Positions 18,031 to 25,241 of a stretch of DNA of 64,000 bases are shown here, one piece after another. How positions within the stretch are numbered: position 1 is the first letter of the stretch; every line of letters begins with the position of its first letter. A program made the translations under genes and the position numbers. Origin of the DNA: JACNKV01 sp964422145 (lineage in GTDB: Bacteria; Fidelibacterota; Marinisomatia; Marinisomatales; JACNKV01); NCBI GenBank assembly GCA_964422145.1, contig CAYQZV010000002.1, positions 154,551 through 218,550 of the forward strand. Direction: 5' to 3'. Under the pieces are notes generated by a model that did not search any database, was not told the DNA's origin, and worked only from the letters and a program-made list of their open reading frames with translations.

Positions 18031-19572
18031 ATGGATTTAACAATTAACAATATTATAGACCGAAGCAATTATTCCGACGAAACAAAAGAGATCATCGCAA
18101 AAGAAAACTTGCTCCCGATCGGTCTGTTGAAAAGATTACACAGCAGTTATCCAAATGCATCCGGGATCATGGATACCTCTGCAAAAATGTTTACGGAAAA
18201 AGCACGATATTCCGGTTTAAACGGGTACAACGAAATTATCGACATACTGGAAAAAAATGGTATTAACTTGGGTTATGCCGATGAAAGAGAACTTTTTATC
18301 CGAATATATCGCTTCATGGCAACCAAACATGTGCTGAATTCTATCAACTGGAAAGACTTTGAAAAAGATTCCCTCTTTCAATTGACATTCCCTCAGCCGA
18401 GAATGATCGCAGAAGAAACTGTCCGGGAGTTTACTGACGCTGGTTCTGAAGAAGAAAAACAGAATATTGTAGATGAGTACATCAAAAGATTCACCAACCC
18501 GCATGACGGAAAACAGTTGCTGAACAAACCTTGGTTTACCAATGATGGTGGTGATTTGGAATTTCTGGAAGGAAGCCAGCATAAATATCCGCCGGTTCAA
18601 CTGATCTTTGACAAATCGACACAGGAATGTTTCGCCTTCTGTACTTATTGCTTCAGACATGCACAGGTTAGAGGGGACGATGACATGTTTGTTCAAAACG
18701 AGATCACACCTGTTCATGATTATCTGAAACAGCATAAAGAAATCTCTGATATGCTTATTACCGGCGGAGATGCCGGGTATATCACCTACAAAAGATTGAA
18801 AGCCTATGCCTTGCCGGTGATTGAAGACCCTGATTTGCTTCATATCAAAACACTTCGACTGGGCAGCCGCGTGTTAACGTATCATCCTGAAATGATCCTG
18901 ACAAAAAAATACGAAAAGATTCTGGAACTTTTCCGTCATCTTATTGAAAACGGCGTTCAAGTAATCTTTATGTCACACTTTTCAACACCAAGAGAATTAC
19001 TTAATCCTGCAACGGTTGCGGCTATCAGAAGATTAAAATCCTATGGGGTTACTTTGAAAAGTCAAAGCCCGATTATGAATCATATCAGCTTGTTCACCTA
19101 TGACAACGGTGAAATCGATGTTGACCGCTCAGCGCAAAACTGGATTGATCTTGGAAACATCCTTGCTATGTTGGGCATGGGATTTCATTCGATGTATTGT
19201 GCCAGACCCACTGGAGAGCACCATTACTTTACTTCGCCTTTGGCGGATATCAACAAAGTGTTCAACAAAGTTTACAGAACCCTTGCCTCCGTGAACAGGC
19301 CTTCAAGATATATTACGATGACATCATCAGCCGGAAAGGTTTCGCTGATAGGAACAACAGAAATCAAGGGAGAAACCTTATTCGTTCTTAAATTTAATGA
19401 AGGACGTAATATGGAATGGATTGATAAAGTGTACTTGGCGAAATATGATGAAAAAGAGAATACAATCGAAAAGCTTATCCCATACGAAGGAGATAAGCAC
19501 TTTTATGAAGATGAGTTAATCGAGATTGAAAACACCCTCCAGGAAAGTCTGGAAGCTCGATTGAATAAATAA
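18031..19572 (+). CDS. KamA-family radical SAM 2,3-aminomutase
   Basis: A 513-residue enzyme with the radical SAM cluster Cys200-x3-Cys204-x2-Cys207. By alignment with clostridial lysine 2,3-aminomutase (LAM), Arg209 matches LAM Arg134 (alpha-carboxylate), GSR at 278-280 and SHF at 315-317 are kept, and Lys436 matches the PLP lysine Lys337. From Phe400 to Lys436 the spacing equals LAM with no gap. On that register Arg392 replaces LAM Asp293 and Thr429 replaces Asp330, the two residues that hold the epsilon-amino group of lysine. This argues against lysine and for a substrate with a side-chain carboxylate, such as glutamate or 2-aminoadipate. The usual GGGGK lysine loop is SSAGK here. It is the first enzyme of a five-gene operon. 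Confidence 0.85.
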   Translation: MDLTINNIIDRSNYSDETKEIIAKENLLPIGLLKRLHSSYPNASGIMDTSAKMFTEKARYSGLNGYNEIIDILEKNGINLGYADERELFIRIYRFMATKHVLNSINWKDFEKDSLFQLTFPQPRMIAEETVREFTDAGSEEEKQNIVDEYIKRFTNPHDGKQLLNKPWFTNDGGDLEFLEGSQHKYPPVQLIFDKSTQECFAFCTYCFRHAQVRGDDDMFVQNEITPVHDYLKQHKEISDMLITGGDAGYITYKRLKAYALPVIEDPDLLHIKTLRLGSRVLTYHPEMILTKKYEKILELFRHLIENGVQVIFMSHFSTPRELLNPATVAAIRRLKSYGVTLKSQSPIMNHISLFTYDNGEIDVDRSAQNWIDLGNILAMLGMGFHSMYCARPTGEHHYFTSPLADINKVFNKVYRTLASVNRPSRYITMTSSAGKVSLIGTTEIKGETLFVLKFNEGRNMEWIDKVYLAKYDEKENTIEKLIPYEGDKHFYEDELIEIENTLQESLEARLNK

Positions 19573-19602
19573 CGAATCCACAACCCATTAATTGGACCTA
19601 TT

Positions 19603-20316
19603 ATGATCAATAAAATTAAACCATCCGCAGCCGAGGCAGTCGCTGATATCTTTGACGGTGCGACGGTCATGATCGGCGGATTTGGAGAAGCCGGCAGTCC
19701 CATTGAGTTGATCCATGCTCTGATTGATCAGGGCGCGAAAGACTTAACTGTCGTCAGCAACAACACCGGCAGCGGCAACATCGGACTCGCAGCGTTGATC
19801 GAACAGCGACGCGTGCGTAAAATGATCTGCTCGTTCCCAAGGACGGCAAACTCAACCGTTTTCCCTGAATTGTACAATGCAGGAGAAATTGAATTGGAAC
19901 TCGTTCCACAAGGCACATTGGCTGAGCGGATTCGATCTGCCGGAGCAGGAATCCCAGCTTTTTTCACGCCCTCTTCTGTGGGAACGCCGTTAGAAGAAGG
20001 AAAAGAAACCCGCGATTTTGATGGAACGACTTACGTCATGGAACATGCGATCTATGCGGATTTTTCATTGGTGAAAGCGCTAAAATCGGATCGATACGGA
20101 AATCTCGTTTACAATAAAACAGCCCGGAATTTCAGTCCCATCATGTGTATGGGTGCTAAAACAGCCATCGTTCAAGTCAAAGAAATTGTTGAACTCGGCG
20201 ACATTGATCCGGAATGCGTTGTAACGCCCGGTGTGTTTGTCCAGCGAGTCGTTGAGATTGCGAACCCGGAACATGAATCAAAGCTTGTTGCAGAAGGAAG
20301 GCGGTATCCATCATGA
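19603..20316 (+). CDS. pcaI: 3-oxoacid CoA-transferase subunit A, PcaI-like
   Basis: A 237-residue subunit of a family I CoA-transferase. GGFGEAGSPIELIHALID, VSNNTGSGNIGLAAL, SFPRTANS and the C-terminal DIDPECVVTPGVFVQRVVEI follow 3-oxoadipate CoA-transferase (PcaI/CatI) more closely than acetoacetate transferase (AtoD), as judged by eye from memory of the family. It would load CoA from succinyl-CoA or acetyl-CoA onto a 3-oxo acid. Its stop overlaps the subunit B start by four bases. The gene lies 30 bases after the aminomutase. Confidence 0.88.
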   Translation: MINKIKPSAAEAVADIFDGATVMIGGFGEAGSPIELIHALIDQGAKDLTVVSNNTGSGNIGLAALIEQRRVRKMICSFPRTANSTVFPELYNAGEIELELVPQGTLAERIRSAGAGIPAFFTPSSVGTPLEEGKETRDFDGTTYVMEHAIYADFSLVKALKSDRYGNLVYNKTARNFSPIMCMGAKTAIVQVKEIVELGDIDPECVVTPGVFVQRVVEIANPEHESKLVAEGRRYPS

Positions 20317-20963
20317 TCGCATTTGAGAAAAAAGGCTGGAGCCGTGATGAAATGGCTCAGAGAGCGGCGCAAGATATCCCGGACGGTGTTTATGTCAATC
20401 TGGGAATCGGCATTCCTGAAAAAGTCGCCGGGCATGTTCCTGAAGGCCGCGAAGTGATCTATCATACAGAAAATGGTTTACTTGGGATGGGTCCCACACC
20501 GGAAGCCGGACTGGAAGACCCGGAATTGATTAATGCAGGGAAAAAACCTGTGACGGCGGTTAAGGGAGCGTGTTACTTTCACCACAGCGACAGCTTTACC
20601 ATGATCCGCGGCGGACACATTGATTACTCCGTGTTGGGGGCACTTCAAGTCTCCAAGGATGGCGATCTTGCGAATTGGTCCACCGGAAAACCGGGTGCAA
20701 TTCCTGCGGTTGGCGGAGCAATGGATTTGGTCGCCGGTGTGAAAAATGTCTGGGTGATCACGGATCACAATACCAAAGACGGTCAATTTAAAATCGTCAA
20801 TGAATGTTCATTCCCTCTCACAGGGAAAGGCGTTGTGGATACCATCTACACCAATCTTGCTGTCATGGATGTTACGGAGAAAGGATTGGTCGTCAGAGAA
20901 TTAGCTCCAGGCGTTACCTTTGACTATCTGCAAGAGCACACAGAACCGAAACTGCTTCGATAA
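20313..20963 (+). CDS. pcaJ: 3-oxoacid CoA-transferase subunit B, PcaJ-like
   Basis: A 216-residue catalytic subunit. Glu53 in YHTENGLLGMGP is the glutamate that forms the glutamyl-CoA intermediate. VYVNLGIGIPEKVAGHVPEG, HSDSFTMIRGGHID and DLANWSTGKPGAIPAVGGAM resemble PcaJ. Coupled to subunit A by an ATGA overlap. No aromatic ring-cleavage genes are in the window, so the 3-oxo acid probably comes from another source, here proposed to be deamination of a beta-amino acid by the next gene. Confidence 0.88.
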   Translation: MIAFEKKGWSRDEMAQRAAQDIPDGVYVNLGIGIPEKVAGHVPEGREVIYHTENGLLGMGPTPEAGLEDPELINAGKKPVTAVKGACYFHHSDSFTMIRGGHIDYSVLGALQVSKDGDLANWSTGKPGAIPAVGGAMDLVAGVKNVWVITDHNTKDGQFKIVNECSFPLTGKGVVDTIYTNLAVMDVTEKGLVVRELAPGVTFDYLQEHTEPKLLR

Positions 20964-20976
20964 GGAAAACTTGATA

Positions 20977-22353
20977 ATGTCACCTACAAAGCAAAAAACC
21001 AGTGCCGATATCTATGCGGATGCTGTGACTGTTCTTCCTGGCGGTGTAAGTCGAAACACCATCTTTCATAAACCTTATCCGCATTATGCTGCAGGCGCAC
21101 AAGGATGTTATGTAACTGATATTGACGGAACAAAACGAATCGACTTCGCCAATAATATGGCATCCCTGATACACGGGCATGCATACCCGCCTGTTGTGAA
21201 AGCGGTCACCGAACAGCTTAAAAAAGGGTCTGCCTATACTCTTGCAACAGAAATAGAAGTTCGATACGCCCAGCATTTGACCGGCCGTGCAGAAAGTCTT
21301 GAAAAGATCCGATTTGTCAACTCCGGGACAGAAGCGGTTATGTCCATGATTAAAACAGCCAGAGCTTTTACCGGAAAGTATAAGATAGCAAAAGCAGAAG
21401 GGTCCTATAACGGCTCGTATGACTTTGTTGAAGTGAGCCAGGTATCCGGTCCTGAGAACTGGGGTGATGTGGCAAAACCCACTCGGAATCCCTTGGCATT
21501 TGGTACACCTCCGGGCGTGCTGGAAGATGTAATTGTGTATCCGTTCAATGACACAAGCAGGACCATCAATCTCCTGAACGAATACGCCGATGAGATAGCC
21601 TGCGTATTAATTGATCCCATTCCGCACCGGATAGGATTATTTGAATCCACAAGTGAGTTTGTAGAAGCCATTTACAATTGGACCCGAGAAAATAATTCAC
21701 TCATGGTGTTTGATGAAGTCATAACTTTTCGTACTAATTATGGAGGGGCTCAGGAGAATTATCCCCATAAACCTGATCTGACAGCCTTAGGCAAAATGAT
21801 TGGAGGCGGATTCCCCGTGGGGGCATTCGGCGGCCGTGCAGATGTGATGGATGTCATGAATCCTGATAATTCCCCTCTCAAACTACCGCATTCAGGGACG
21901 TTTTCAGCCAACCCGATTACCACAACTGCCGGCTACGTGGCCATGAATGATTTTAACAAGGATGCTATTTCAGCTCTTAATTCACTGACCCAAAAAGCCA
22001 TCGATCAAATCTGGGAAGCTATCGAGCTGGCCGAAGTTCCTATGTCCATCTCAGGATCCGGCTCTATGTTCAGGCTGCATCCGAGAAGACGTGTTCCGGA
22101 ATCATACAGAGAAGCTTTCCAGTTTAAAGAAGAAAAGTCGATCATGACAAAAATCCTTGACCATTTATTCTACAAGGAAAATATCATTATGGTTAATACA
22201 GGAACCGCTATGTTTTCTACAGCCATTACCCAGAAAGAAGTAGATAAGCTCTCTGAAGGATTGTACAACGCCTTTATTGCCAATAAAGAAGAATTGACCG
22301 AAGTTTGGGAAAAGTATCACACAGAACATTTAGACGCCGACCCGAGGAAATAA
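20977..22353 (+). CDS. Class III aminotransferase, probable beta-amino acid type
   Basis: A 458-residue PLP enzyme in the glutamate-1-semialdehyde aminomutase / beta-phenylalanine aminotransferase branch. VLPGGVSRNTIFHKPYP near the N-terminus, NSGTEAVMSMIKTAR (phosphate-binding), FDEVITFR with Asp246, and GKMIGGGFPVG with PLP Lys273 are visible. The start at 20977 has AAGGAAA upstream, 13 bases after the subunit B stop. Haem-pathway function (HemL) is unlikely given the context. The operon suggests it converts a beta-amino acid made by the aminomutase into a 3-oxo acid, passing the amino group to 2-oxoglutarate or pyruvate. Confidence 0.85.
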   Translation: MSPTKQKTSADIYADAVTVLPGGVSRNTIFHKPYPHYAAGAQGCYVTDIDGTKRIDFANNMASLIHGHAYPPVVKAVTEQLKKGSAYTLATEIEVRYAQHLTGRAESLEKIRFVNSGTEAVMSMIKTARAFTGKYKIAKAEGSYNGSYDFVEVSQVSGPENWGDVAKPTRNPLAFGTPPGVLEDVIVYPFNDTSRTINLLNEYADEIACVLIDPIPHRIGLFESTSEFVEAIYNWTRENNSLMVFDEVITFRTNYGGAQENYPHKPDLTALGKMIGGGFPVGAFGGRADVMDVMNPDNSPLKLPHSGTFSANPITTTAGYVAMNDFNKDAISALNSLTQKAIDQIWEAIELAEVPMSISGSGSMFRLHPRRRVPESYREAFQFKEEKSIMTKILDHLFYKENIIMVNTGTAMFSTAITQKEVDKLSEGLYNAFIANKEELTEVWEKYHTEHLDADPRK

Positions 22354-22355
22354 CT

Positions 22356-23558
22356 ATGAAACACGTTTATATTTGCGACGCAATCCGTACTCCTGTTGGA
22401 AAATTTGCAGGGACGTTATCATCCGTTCGACCCGATGACCTAGCTGCCATTCCGATGAAAGCATTACGCGAAAGAAATCCTAATATCGATTGGGAAAATG
22501 TTGATGACGTCATCTACGGATGTGCAAACCAAGCCGGTGAAGATAACCGAAATGTAGCGAGAATGGGACTTCTGCTTGCCGGGTATCCAGTGAGTGTTCC
22601 CGGTGTTACCGTAAACCGTCTTTGCGGATCAGGAATGGAAGCTATTGGAGCAGCTGCACGAGCGATCCGAATTGGTGAAGCTGATCTCATTGTGGCCGGC
22701 GGCGTGGAAAGCATGACCCGCGCTCCGTTTGTTGTAGGGAAATCCGACACAGCATTTGGTCGATCTCAGGAATTTTTTGATACAACCATCGGCTGGCGGT
22801 TCATTAACAAAAATCTGGATAAAATGTACGGCACGGAATCCATGATACAGACCGCAGAAAATATTGCCAAGGATTTTAATATCAGCCGTGAAGATCAAGA
22901 TGCGTTTGCCCTTTGGAGTCAAACAAAAGCCAAAAAAGCTCAGGAAGAAGGACTCTTAGCTCGAGAAATCGTCCCTGTGGTGATCCCACAGCGAAAAAAA
23001 GATCCTGTCATTTTTGAACACGATGAACATCTAAGATTCTCTCCGCTTGAAAAACTGGCTTCTTTGAGACCGATTCTTGGAGAAGGGACATCCATCACAG
23101 CCGGGAATGCATCCGGTGTGAATGACGGTGCAGCGGCACTAATTATTGCATCGGAAATTGCGGTGAAAAAATACAATCTGTCTCCCATCGCAAAGATCAA
23201 GGGAATGATGTCAGCCGGTGTCGAGCCGAGAATTATGGGAATGGGACCCGTCCCCGCAACCCGGAAATTATTGACGCATCTCGGAATGACGCTTGACCAA
23301 ATGGATATCATTGAATTGAATGAGGCTTTTGCCGCTCAATCGCTGGGATGCACGCGGGGATTGGGTCTTGCTGATGATGATGAAAGAATTAACCGCCTGG
23401 GCGGAGCCATCGCATTGGGACATCCGCTTGGGATGAGCGGCGCAAGGCTGGTAACATCGGCGGCTTATCAGATAAAACATTCTGATGCAAAAACAGCTCT
23501 CTGCACGATGTGTATCGGCGTTGGGCAGGGAATTGCGATGGTCATCGAAAAAGTCTGA
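22356..23558 (+). CDS. pcaF: Thiolase, 3-oxoadipyl-CoA thiolase (PcaF)-like
   Basis: A 400-residue thiolase with nucleophile Cys90 (NRLCGSGMEA), His356 (GHPLGMSGAR) and Cys386 (CTMCIGVGQG). YGCANQAGEDNRNVARM, FDTTIGWRFIN and ITAGNASGVNDGA are the long matches typical of PcaF/PaaJ, which split 3-oxoadipyl-CoA into succinyl-CoA and acetyl-CoA. Many such proteins are annotated simply as acetyl-CoA acetyltransferase, so chain length is not proven. GAGGAAATAACT precedes the ATG, and the gap to the aminotransferase is two bases. It ends the operon. Confidence 0.88.
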   Translation: MKHVYICDAIRTPVGKFAGTLSSVRPDDLAAIPMKALRERNPNIDWENVDDVIYGCANQAGEDNRNVARMGLLLAGYPVSVPGVTVNRLCGSGMEAIGAAARAIRIGEADLIVAGGVESMTRAPFVVGKSDTAFGRSQEFFDTTIGWRFINKNLDKMYGTESMIQTAENIAKDFNISREDQDAFALWSQTKAKKAQEEGLLAREIVPVVIPQRKKDPVIFEHDEHLRFSPLEKLASLRPILGEGTSITAGNASGVNDGAAALIIASEIAVKKYNLSPIAKIKGMMSAGVEPRIMGMGPVPATRKLLTHLGMTLDQMDIIELNEAFAAQSLGCTRGLGLADDDERINRLGGAIALGHPLGMSGARLVTSAAYQIKHSDAKTALCTMCIGVGQGIAMVIEKV

Positions 23559-23948
23559 TCTTGGCTCTTCACCTTCCCGGGGATGCTTTAAGTTTATATT
23601 TTAGTCTGTATTTAAACAAAGATTCTCTCGAAATAAATCACATTAATCTATTCCTAAGATTTTGAACCCTTACAACAACATTATTTCTAAAGTATTTATG
23701 TATTCATGACCAAAATAGAAGAAACCAGTGACTGAATCAGATTATGGTAAAAGGGCATATGTTTGCCCATTATCATCTTATCGTTCATTGAAAAGACAGC
23801 TTCTAAAAACAGAACTCAATTACTTTGGACCAATTTTTAGCCAGAATTTATAGCAATAAATATATTTGGGTCTTAGCGTTACAACAGATGGGTTAAGCAG
23901 CAAAAATTCTTGTGAAATAGTCCACTTAAGTGATTTGCTAGTTTTTCA
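23559..23948. other. Intergenic region between catabolic operon and island
   Basis: About 390 bases without a convincing gene; this is where the two convergent gene sets meet. A small hairpin GGGCATATGTTTGCCC at 23752-23767 is followed by a T-run when read on the minus strand and could weakly terminate the HEPN gene. The sequence becomes AT-rich from here into the minus-strand island. Confidence 0.5.
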
Positions 23949-24527
23949 TTATTCCATTAACCTAAACCAGTCTCTTACGGTTAATTTTAGCCTGACGATT
24001 TCGTCCTCCGCTAATGGACTACAATGGGCAATTGGGCCCCTTAAAAGATTTAGACTATTCATCACTCTATTGAAACCTTTCTGGCTATTAAATAAGTCAC
24101 CAAATTTATCCCAATTTTTTCTAACTATTTCTCCTAGTTCACCAAAGGTTGTGTAATCAAGCTCGTCATCTGATCTTTGTGTAAAGGCTGAATCTACTTC
24201 CCTTTTTATATTGTCTATTACGTTTTTTCTAATATGGCTTGGTATATCAACAATATCCCACCAGTTGTCACTAATTTCAGATTTTAATTTTTCATTTATT
24301 ATGTTTCTTATTGACACTTCTAAACAATAGAAAAGTTCATAGTGAACTGCCATTTCTCTGGCTTCTGCTCGTATAGCATGTTGGAACTGTGGGTAATAGT
24401 CCTCATCTTTATCTTTTTCTGGATCATAATCACGACCTAATTCAATCTTAAGATTCTCCTCTATATTATCTAAAGCTCGTTCAGCCATTTGGTTAGACAT
24501 TGCAAATAGTTTTATTTTATCTTCCAT
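23949..24527 (-). CDS. Swt1-type HEPN domain protein
   Basis: A 192-residue, mostly helical, soluble protein. The C-terminal half has TTFGELGEIVRKNWDKFGDL and then LNLLRGPIAHCSP, the R-x4-H motif (Arg163, His168) of HEPN ribonuclease domains in the Swt1 branch. The residue after Arg is Gly rather than the usual Asn/Asp/His, so catalysis is uncertain. It starts two bases after the DUF5343 gene stop, so the two form a pair. HEPN proteins are often RNases in toxin-antitoxin or antiphage systems; a role here is inference. Confidence 0.72.
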   Translation of the reverse strand: MEDKIKLFAMSNQMAERALDNIEENLKIELGRDYDPEKDKDEDYYPQFQHAIRAEAREMAVHYELFYCLEVSIRNIINEKLKSEISDNWWDIVDIPSHIRKNVIDNIKREVDSAFTQRSDDELDYTTFGELGEIVRKNWDKFGDLFNSQKGFNRVMNSLNLLRGPIAHCSPLAEDEIVRLKLTVRDWFRLME

Positions 24528-24529
24528 GA

Positions 24530-25159
24530 TTATTTCTTCAGTAGATTTTCACGGAGACTTTTAAAAATAGCACTAAATACAGCCACATCATCAGTTTTGG
24601 GTAAAACTAAATTGATTGTGTATGAAAGATTTAATTTCAACTCACCCTCTTGACCAGTATTCCCTGAAACCTCGGGTTGATTGGGTGTTGCCGGAGTCTT
24701 TAATTCCCCTTCAACTGGTTTTGTTTTGAAATCGGCAAATGATTTTAAAGCTTTAAAGGTCCCGTAGATTGCCCGTATAGTTTTATTACCTTTTTCAAGA
24801 CCAGTCATTTCAACAATAAGACCTTCAAGGTCGCTTTTTTTTAAGCTATGTGCATACTCATTTCTTGAATATATATCAGCATATGCATTTTTTATTGCAC
24901 ATGCCATAGCAGCCTTGGATACTTTTTCATTTGTGTTTCTAAACTGTTTATAGAGTTCAGTTGGTGTTCCATCTGTACCTAACAAACCTAACTTTTTGGC
25001 TAATGGAATAAATGCTTTTGCACCTCCACCTGGAAAGCCTAATTCCGTAGCTATATAATCTTGAGTAAACCTATCTGGGGTAGCAGCAACCTTAATCTTG
25101 TCTAATATCTTCGATATTACGCCAGTTGCATTCATAAATGCGGGATAATTCTTTGCCAT
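24530..25159 (-). CDS. DUF5343 family protein
   Basis: A 209-residue protein. The opening YPAFMNATGVISKILDKI, then DRFTQDYIATELGFPGGGAK, TPTELYKQFRN and YADIYSRNEYAH match DUF5343, a family with a winged-helix-like N-terminus. The C-terminal about 60 residues, after a Pro/Gly-rich linker, form a separate small domain (ELKLNLSYTINLVLPKTDD). It is immediately upstream of the HEPN gene on the same strand. In many genomes DUF5343 sits in mobile or defence regions, but its biochemical role is unknown to me. Confidence 0.78.
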   Translation of the reverse strand: MAKNYPAFMNATGVISKILDKIKVAATPDRFTQDYIATELGFPGGGAKAFIPLAKKLGLLGTDGTPTELYKQFRNTNEKVSKAAMACAIKNAYADIYSRNEYAHSLKKSDLEGLIVEMTGLEKGNKTIRAIYGTFKALKSFADFKTKPVEGELKTPATPNQPEVSGNTGQEGELKLNLSYTINLVLPKTDDVAVFSAIFKSLRENLLKK

Positions 25160-25202
25160 GCCTATCTCCTATATTCTTTGTAATTATTTTTGCCAACCAA
25201 CA

Positions 25203-25228
25203 GCAGGGGATGTATATACACCCCCTGC
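25203..25228 (-). terminator. Hairpin after T9SS protein gene
   Basis: A near-perfect palindrome with arms GCAGGGG and CCCCTGC around a TGTATATACA core. It lies just beyond the stop of the 1071-residue secreted protein gene on the minus strand and before the DUF5343 gene. The following T-run is weak, so it may be an RNA-stabilising hairpin. Confidence 0.55.
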
Positions 25229-25241
25229 CTTGATTCTTCTA

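Noticed and set aside
20977..22353. HemL, glutamate-1-semialdehyde aminomutase of haem synthesis.
   Set aside because: Same fold, but the N-terminal region and operon fit a beta-amino acid aminotransferase better; no other haem gene is near.
18031..23558. Classical lysine fermentation cluster (kamA, kamDE, kdd, kce, kal).
   Set aside because: No lysine 5,6-aminomutase, Kdd, Kce or Kal genes are present, and the aminomutase lacks the Asp residues that bind lysine.
19603..23558. Aromatic degradation (beta-ketoadipate pathway) from PcaI, PcaJ and PcaF similarity.
   Set aside because: No protocatechuate or catechol cleavage, muconate or lactone genes are in the window, and the genes are co-transcribed with an aminomutase and aminotransferase.
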